DNA of 38,740 nt from a virus, in the IMG/VR virus record IMGVR_UViG_3300042555_003139, positions 1 through 38,740 of that record; one strand, written 5' to 3'. The notes beneath the pieces are model-generated. The model did no database searches. It saw nothing but the letters and a program-made list of their open reading frames with translations, and was not told the origin of the DNA. Below are positions 8,501 through 17,500 of this stretch, piece by piece. The first letter of the stretch is position 1. Every line of letters starts with the position of its first letter. The translations under genes were made by a program, and so were the position numbers.

Positions 8501-11500
8501 CAACCCAGAAAACCGTACGTTCAATGACCTTAGCAATAGAGTTGTAGTAATCGACGGACTGCGCGGAAGGCTGCGCATTGAAGACGAAGGAGTTATTCTT
8601 GACCCCGAAGACGGCTCGACACCTTTTGAGGTAACGCCTAACAAGGATCTTCCAGTCAAGGACTTTGAAGGCTTTAATACTTTGCTTCAAGAAGGGGCCG
8701 CGGTTAGCCCGCGCCGCCAAGCTCGTGAAGTGTCTGAGGTTACTGATGGTGGTCAAATTGTTTATGGCGATACAACTTACGACCTGCCTGAGCAACCGCT
8801 AATTGCGAACGTTAAAAAAGACGATACCGGCGCTGTTGAATCAATGCACATGCGTGTGTTTAACAGCAAAGGTTTAGCCACATGGGTTTATGTTGCTGGT
8901 GATAACGTACCAAAAGTGGAAACAGCCTACCGTACGCGCGGTCCAGAAGCTGTTACCAATCTCGCAAGCGCAGTAGAAACCGCGGGGCGAGAAAATACAC
9001 GTCGTAATATTGCGGCGCAAACCTTTAAGGCCAAGCAAAGCAAGCAACGCCGCCAAGATAAAAGAGCCAAGAACAACGCACCGCTGGTAACAGACCGCGG
9101 ACAACGCGCGGCGGAGGCGGCCCCAGACTACAGGGCCACCCGCATTAACCAACCCGGAGCCCCACAACAACTTGTGGAGGAGATCCGCGCGGTGGCCACC
9201 CAGCTTGGAATCGACCCAGAAGTATACACGGACGACGCGGAATTGTTCGCCTTGGTTGCACCAGAACTGGCGGCCGGTCTTGACCTTCAGGCGTTTACTC
9301 CGCAACAGAAAAGTCAGGCCGTCCAAAATCTTGCGCGTAACGGCAATAATCCTGAAACACTTTTGGAGTATCTTATAAGCGATGAACTATTGCCGCCGCA
9401 AGAACGCGTAAAACGAGACAGCAATATTGCAGCGCTGCGTGCTCGCAACAGTAACCAACTTAAGAAGCACGGCATTAAATCGGGCGCTAGCGTTAAGACA
9501 ATCCTAGAGAATGTCGCGCGCACCGCCTCCAATAAAGCCCATAGGGAATCGGCCAAAGAACTTCTTAGACTGGGCGCTGATAGCGTCCCAACTTCGTTTG
9601 CGTATTTGCAAAACAATATTGGAGTAGCTGGGGCATACTTACCAGCAAGCAACGCGGTTGTTGTTAACTTGGCCAGCGACAACGGTGGCGGTGCTCTGGA
9701 CGCTTTGCTTCACGAGCTCGGGCACGCGGTTACTGACCGCGTTGTAACGGCCCCTAGAAACGATTTCGAGCGGCAGATTCGCGATAGGCTTATGTCCTTG
9801 CGCGCCCAGTACGCGGAACGCGCTAACGCAAAGTACGGCAACAACATGCCGCCGGACTTGCGGTACGCTCTGGAAGGTCGCGCTAGTTTGTCTGAACCGT
9901 TTAGTGATGTTGACGGAGCCCGTGAACTGGTCGCGCACTTCTATGGGTCCAGCAAGTTCCGCAAACAACTAGTCGAGCTTAGCCCCAAGGGTGAGCGAAA
10001 CTTTGTTCAGAAATTTATTGATCTTATTGCAAGCCTGTTTAGCGGGCAACCAGTAGCCAGCAAGCAGTACAAAGAGCTGGCCGAAGTTATTACTGATCTG
10101 TCAAACGCAAACCAAACGCTTGGACAAAACCCGTACGGTAGAACCGTTGGCCGTGTGGCCGCCAGCCGTGCGGGCGTTAACCACGAGAACAGGGTCGGCC
10201 CACTGTTTGGCGTACCAAACCCGCACTCGCGTGACGACCTTGAGTGGATTCTGCACCAAGTGCAAACGCTGCGGTATTCGGATCTTAGCAACGAAGAGAT
10301 TAACGATATTATTCTTACCCAGAGGTTCGGTATGTTCACCGGGGAGAACCCCAACGATACCCAGTTCTCCGAAAGAGAAAACAAGGAGTTCAACAAGAAG
10401 GCTGTACAGTGGCTGAAGGACCGTGGGTACCAAGTAATTCCAATTGTTGGCAAGTATAACCGCGGCGAGAATAGCTTCCTTGTTCCCGGACTCACGGACC
10501 AAGACGCGGTTGACGCAGCCAATGAGCTTGTACAGGACTCCGTTGTAACCAACACAGGAATGTACTTTAAGAACGGCATGTATAGCCCGCGCGTTGGCGA
10601 GTCTCTTAACCAACCAATCGGGGCCGACGACAACTTTTTTAGTACGCTGTTGGACACCAACGGCGACGTAACAACAATCCGCGTTGAGTATGACCTAGAC
10701 ACGAGTCTGGATTCTGGAATCAAGTACAGCAAGGGCGACCAGCAAGCCGCTCCTGTTACAAAGATCGCAAGAAGCTTGGCCGCGCAAGGCGAGTTCCAAG
10801 TTGTCGAGGACCGAGAAATTAACAAGCCCATGCAGTTCGTTGACGGACGCCTTGCTGTTAATCCAGCCTTGGCCGACGCACGCTATGAAGCCTACGACGC
10901 TGAAGACGCTGGCGACCTGCAAGAACTCGACACCAGACTCGCTGTGGCGATTGGCTTGGCCAACGAATCAAATGGCCCGGACATTCAGCTTAGCTTTGAA
11001 GAGGTTGGGCTTAGCCCGGACTCAGTTATTGAGCAGGCCGCCTACAATACCCTGACCAACTCCGATCTGCAGGACTTGCTTAAGGTTAAAGAGCAGGCCA
11101 AACAGTTCGTCGCGTCCGCGTACTACCACATTGCGCTGCGAAATAACGGCGATAACGAAAGGTTGGCCACCGCGCAAAACCGAGTGGCGGATCTTTACCG
11201 TTACCTTCTGCGAGACGGCGCAGGGCTTCCAGACGCCCCAGAAAAATTCAACGCGCTGGATATCAGTCCGGTAACCATGCAGCTCGCAAGCCGCGCCGCT
11301 AGCCCGGCACCAATTGTGCGTTACAGCCGAGCCGCTGTTAACATTGATCCAGTACAGGTTCGCGCGCAAACCAAGGCTGGCAAGGCTGTGGGCACGCGCA
11401 ACCCAACATCCGCTAAGGCCACCGAGGACGGCGCTGACCCGAGCAACTTGGTGGATCTGGCATCACTAAAGCGCAACACGCAAGCGTACCGCAAGAATGC

Positions 11501-14500
11501 GCTGCTTCTGCTCGAGTACCCAATCGTTGCTCGCGAGTTCCCGAAGCTCGCCAAAGAATATGCAAAAATTCGTGGTGCTGTTCTTAAAGAGCAGGACAAA
11601 GCAAAAGCAAACGGCATTAAGATTAAGGGTGCAAAAGATGCGGCGAAGAAGACACTCGCTAATTATCTTGATGTTCCTAAAAATAACGTGTCCGGCAAAA
11701 TGCTGGAGGACGCAATTGAAAATCCTGAGTCCGCATTTGTTACCAAGGAGCAACCCGGTACTATTGCTGGGAACAAAGAAGCAAGGGCGCGCAATAAGGC
11801 CTTGGCCGAGTTCAATAAGAACCTAGACCAGATTAAAAAGTACGAGGCGGAAGGCGCTGTACTTGGAACAAACAGCAGCAAGGCGCTCAAGACGTACACC
11901 AATACGCTTGACAAGATTGCCAAGGACCCGAAACACGCAATCGCCAAGCAAGCAGACGAGATCTACGACACACTAATTGAGGTCACCAAGAGCAACCTGC
12001 GCATGCTAATGGACGTTTTCCCAAGCGACATTCGCGACATTGCCAACCTTTGGTACGACGGCGCAAACATTATTGCGCAGCAGTTCGCCGGGGACAACTA
12101 CTCCCTTGAGCAGAGCGCAGGTGTGCTCGCCGTGTTCAGCCCACAAAAGGACTGGTTCATGAACGTCGAGCTGGCCAAGCGGACAATGGAAATCTGGACC
12201 GCGGACCAAGAGTACGAGTGGGACGACGCAATGAGCGCGCGCTGGCTTATGCGCGGCGGTGAGCCCGAGCTTAAGGAGAACAAGGACGGAACCGTTGGTT
12301 ATGCCAAGGGGATCAAACCGGACCTTGACGAAAACGGCGAGCACCGCACAGACGAGAAAGGCATGCTGTTGTTCCACGGCTGGGGCAGCGAAAAAGTAAA
12401 AGCAAAAAGGCAGCAAGCGTTTGAACGACTTCAGTCCTTAAAAGGTAAAAAGCTCAAGGATCTTAGCCCCGAGCAACAAGCTTGGTTTGTTCGCATGCGT
12501 GCTGAAACCAAGTACGCCACCAGCTTCCCAATCGTTAGCCCGGACGGACGCTTTGGTACACCAAGCTCAAGCACCAACAACAAGGGCGTTACCAAAGAAA
12601 TCAAACTAGCGTGGGGAACCTACGGCAGCATTGGCAAGGCTATTAGTATTCTTACCGCGCCGTCCGAAACCCAAATGAAAGTTATTAGCGACGAGCTTGG
12701 CGACCAGCACAAGGTTCGTAGTTTCTACAATAACATTGTGGACCCGCAGAACGCGGACGGCCACGTGACCATGGACACCCACGCCATTGCGGCGCTGTTC
12801 TGGCAAGCGTTCAGCGGCAACAGCCGCGAGGTCGGCCAGAACTTTGGAACCGCGAACACCGCAACCGACAGCCTTACCGGCGTTGGTGGTCTTTACCCAG
12901 CATTTGCAGAAGCGTACAGGGCGGTCGCCGCTGATTACGTAATGCTCCCGCGCCAAGTGCAAAGCATTACTTGGGAAGCCGTGCGTATGTTGTTCACGGC
13001 CAGATGGAAGAGTAAGCCTGAAAACGTTAATGGTGTGCGCGCCGTATGGGCCCGGTACCAGAACAACGAGATTACGTTGGAGCAAGCGCAGACCGAAGTG
13101 TTTAAAATGGCGACCAACGGCAAGGACTTGGCAACCGCCGTGGCCAATAGCAACGACGAAGAGCTTGGTCTTGGTTTTCCAAGCTATGCCGACATTACCG
13201 AAGGTCCGGCCCCGGCCGGGGTCGGCATCGCCCGCAGCCGCGCAGCGCAACTGGACGCAGACTACTTCGCCGCGGTTAACGCTGGTGATGTAGCGGCGCA
13301 ACAAAGACTGGTTGACGCGGCGGCGAAAGCCGCTGGCGGTGTAGAAGTATACCATGGCGGAGACCTTGAAGGATCTACTATTGACTTTGAGAAAGCAAAA
13401 AGAGGCGCCGTAACTGCAAGACGAGAAGGTACTTTCTACGGCAGCACTAGTAAAGAAGTGGCGCAGTCGTACCGCGGCAAGACAAACAGAATGTTCTTCT
13501 TCCTACAGAATCCGTTTGAAATATCGACGCCAGAAAACAGGCCAGCTTCTTGGACCGGTAAGACCGCAGAAATAAGAAACGGTAAACGAGTTGAAAGAAA
13601 GACAAGTCTTTCAATTGGCGAAGCAATTGACCGTGCAAAACAAAACAACCGAGACGGTGTTGTGTATAGCAATATTGTTGACGTTGGTCCTGCATGGGAC
13701 GAAGGCAACCCCATTGGAAATACTGTTGTAGTCTTTAATTCTAACCAAGCTAAGTCCGCTGATCCCATTGTCCGCGACGACAACGGCAACGTGATCCCGC
13801 TTAGCCAGCGTTTCGATCTTACCAAACAAGACATTCGCTATAGCCGCGCAGCGCAACTGGACGCAGACTACCTCGCGGCAGTGGAGAAGGGTGACACCGA
13901 GGCCGCGCAGCGGATGGTGGACGAAGTTGCGCGTAGGGCTGGATACAATCGGAAAGGTGTTCGTTTTGGATTTTATGTTAAAGGTGTACCTCTCCCCCCG
14001 TCACGCAACACGGAATTAAACTTTGGGACAGGTTACTACGTTGCAGAAGATGCAAATCTGTCTGAGATGACTGCGAGTAAAGTAAGTGTAAATCCCCGAG
14101 CAAATTTGAAAGACCTCTCCAATCTAGGGATTAATCCAGAAGACGTAGAGTTTCGTGTAGATCAAGTTTTTGTCAAGGCCGAAAAACCTTTAACTAGCGC
14201 GAATGGTGGTAATTATGATGAGCTAACTTCCAAATTCATAAACGCTCAATTAGCGTACGACTCCGCTGTACAGGATGCAAAGAGGATAATAGGCGTGCCA
14301 TACGAAACAACTTCGTGGGGTAAAACAGTTTCCGATCTTATTGCCAGAGGTGATATACCTTTTGACTCAGTGCGTGGGATGACTGGCCGTAAAGGAATGT
14401 CTTCGGAACTTGTAGTACAGAACCCATCTCAAATTAAAGTATCTAGTCCTGTTACCTACGACGAGTCCGGCAACGTGATCCCGCTTAGCCAGCGTTTCGA

Positions 14501-17500
14501 TCTTACCAAACAAGACATTCGCTACAGCAAGGCCACAGTTGCAACTGGCCAGCCGTACTCCACAACAGCATTCCACGGCGGCACATACAAGCAGGGTGTG
14601 GGTGCGCTGCGTCCGAGCAAGGAAGGCGCTCTGGGATCTGGTTACTACGTCACGCCAAGCGTTGACTCAGCGAAGAAGTATGCGCGCGAGGGTAGCCTCG
14701 GAGCAGGCATTACCGGTGGTAGCGTTTCGGTATTCGATGTTAGCCTACAGAATCCATTGGTGTTTGAGTATAGCCAAGCGTATCCAGCCAATATATTCCA
14801 AGCTCTTGGCATGGACCCAGACAAGGCCGAAGCAAAGACCGAGAAGATCCTAGAAGAGAAAGGCTACATAGGTAAGCAGTTCCAGACCATGGGTCAGAAG
14901 CTCGGCTACGACGGAATCATTATTGTGGACAACAATGGAGACGTGCTCGAGCTGGTCGCGTGGAGCCCGACATCGCTTAAGGATGGTTTCACAGACGCAA
15001 ACATTGCGCTTAGCAAGGCCGGGCTCAACACCGCGCCCAAGGCATTCCGCGGGCGCATGGTCCAGCTGACCCATTGGTCCAAGGCCACCGAGCTTAAGCA
15101 GACAGACCCAAGCGAGCACGGCAATGGTGGCGCTGGTAAAGAACTCGAGCGCCGCCGCGAGTACGGAGACATCTACTTGCCGCGCACCTACTTTGGATAC
15201 GGCAAGTACCGCCGCGAGACTCAGGTTGGGGTCAACCGCTACAGCATGCTGGTTAACGGCGACACCTTGTACGACTTGGACCGTGATCCATTGGACCTGT
15301 ACCCCGGACAAGACGAACTGCAAAAGGCTGGCTACGCTAGGTTCGACAACCGCGCTGCGCTTACACTGCTCGAGAAAGCGGTTAAGGATGCAGGATTCAA
15401 GGGTTATGTTAGCACGTCTTACCAAGCTGGTGTGTTGTTCAATAAGCAAAAGGTAACCAAGGTAAAGGACGGCGACACTAGCTTGCCGCTGGCCGCACCA
15501 GCCAGCATAGCCAAGAGCTTAGCAAACCTTACACCGGTAACGCCAGCAGAAGAGAAAGCCGCGGCCGGGGCCTTGGGTTCCAAACGTGTACCTGAGCTCG
15601 CGGTTGCCGCTGTGCGTATGATTGAAGGCGGTATTACCGTTGACGATTACGCGGACCTCGTTGAGTTCTTCGACCCATGGGAGATCAAAGGCGCTGGAGA
15701 AATTCCGTCAAGGGATAAGATCAGGCAGTATATGCCGGGACTTAATACAGGCACAGAAAGAGCTAAAGAAAGACTAGAGAAAACATTTGCTGATGCGCCT
15801 GATGGAAAGCTTGTCGAGGTACGTATTGACATACCGACATTTAATAACTCGTTGAGCTTTAATGATCCTGTCTACGCAATTACATTGCACGAGCCTGAAA
15901 AAGATGACGGCAAGAAAATTGGTGACCCAATAGTTTACACCAACATCGCACGGGTACTTAACCCGACTATGGTAGTTAGAGGAATCGGCAAGAAAGAAGC
16001 TAGGGACATTGCTGCTGGTGCCAGCAAGACACCGCTAGCAACGGTCAAGGGCCGCAACGCTACAATTACCCAACTGCCAGCAGACATTAACGATCCAGAA
16101 GTCTGGACCGAGGTCGGCTTTAACCCCGTGCGCAGCAGCGACTTCGTTGACGTGCGCAGTAAGCTCGCCGTGGTCGGTGGGTCCGAAGCTATTATGGTGG
16201 GCCCGCGAGTATTCGTACGCAACGCTGAGTTTGCTGAGCGCGCCACTGGTTATATGACAGACAAGAGCCCGCGCTACAGCAGGGCTCTGTACGGAATCGT
16301 CAGCCCTGACGTTGAAAGCGCGTACGCTGTTAGCTTGGACGACCTGTACATTAACAAAGCGACCGGTGAATGGGACGCTGGTGGTCCAATTACCAACTTG
16401 TTCAGGGCCGCTGGTGACTTGGACCCTCGCCTGTTCGAGGCGGCCAAGTATCAAGAGCGTGGACTCAGGCTCGTCAAGGGTAGACTCAAAGACCTTATGC
16501 AGGGCTTTAAGGCCGCTCTTAAAGCCGAGCCGAACGCAGACTTGGACGACGTTAACGTGGCGTTGGGGAGCACCGAGCCAACCGTTAGCGCAGCGCAAAG
16601 AGACGCAGCCGAGTCGGCACGTCGCGCAAGAGTTGACAAGGCCAACGAGCAGTTCGACCGCGACCCGGCGAACCAAGCGTACGCGGCCGCTGTCCAAGCA
16701 GCGCGTGTTGCTTATGCAACGCACCGCAACAAGCAGAAGTACACGGCCGAGATTCAACAGGCCCGCGACGCCCGCAAGAATAGCCCAGAGATGCAGCAAC
16801 GCGACGCAGCCATTGCCGCTGCCGATGCTCAGTACAACAAGGATATTCAAGACGCTCGCGCCAAGAACCTTGTGCCGGTACGCCGCGCCCAACAACAGGC
16901 GCAGCTCAGGCTCGAAGCAAACTCGCCGGAGACCGCAAAGGTAATTGCTGATTTCCGCGTAGCAATTGATAGCCTTAGCGCGCAGCTGTCCGCCGAGCTC
17001 GGACAGGCAAACCCACTGAGCGCGATTGTTGACCAAAATCTTGGCGTCTACCTTACACGCAGCTACAAGATCCATCAGGACGAAGGCTACGCGCAACGAG
17101 TTCGTAACGACAGCGAGTTCGCGCATCAGCGTGAGCAGGCCCGTCAGTTCTTCGAGCGCGAGTGGATCGCCACCACCTACGAGAAGTGGCGCGCGGACGT
17201 TGCTTACGAACCGTACAGCGACGCCGAGGTTATGTCTTTGGTCCGCGCGGAAGCCACGTCCAAGAACGTGGGAACCCGTGACCTATACAAGTTCATTGAC
17301 AAGCACGGCAGCACGCCGAAGACAATTGGACGGACCACAAGCCGCACAGACCTTACAAGATTCATGCAGAAGGGTGAGGTCCCCGCAGAGCTTCGCCCGC
17401 TTCTGGGAGAGATCCAGAACCCAATCGAAAATGCAATGCGCACCTACGCGAACCTTGCTCAGTTCTTGGGTACGCAAAGGCTGCTCTCGCAGTACACACA

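Noticed and set aside
16035-17126. 363-residue antisense open frame inside the giant gene
   Set aside because: It is a mirror of the strong codon bias of the giant gene, has no start signal and no recognisable domain; similar antisense frames occur at 10007-10831, 8028-8795 and 12606-13355.
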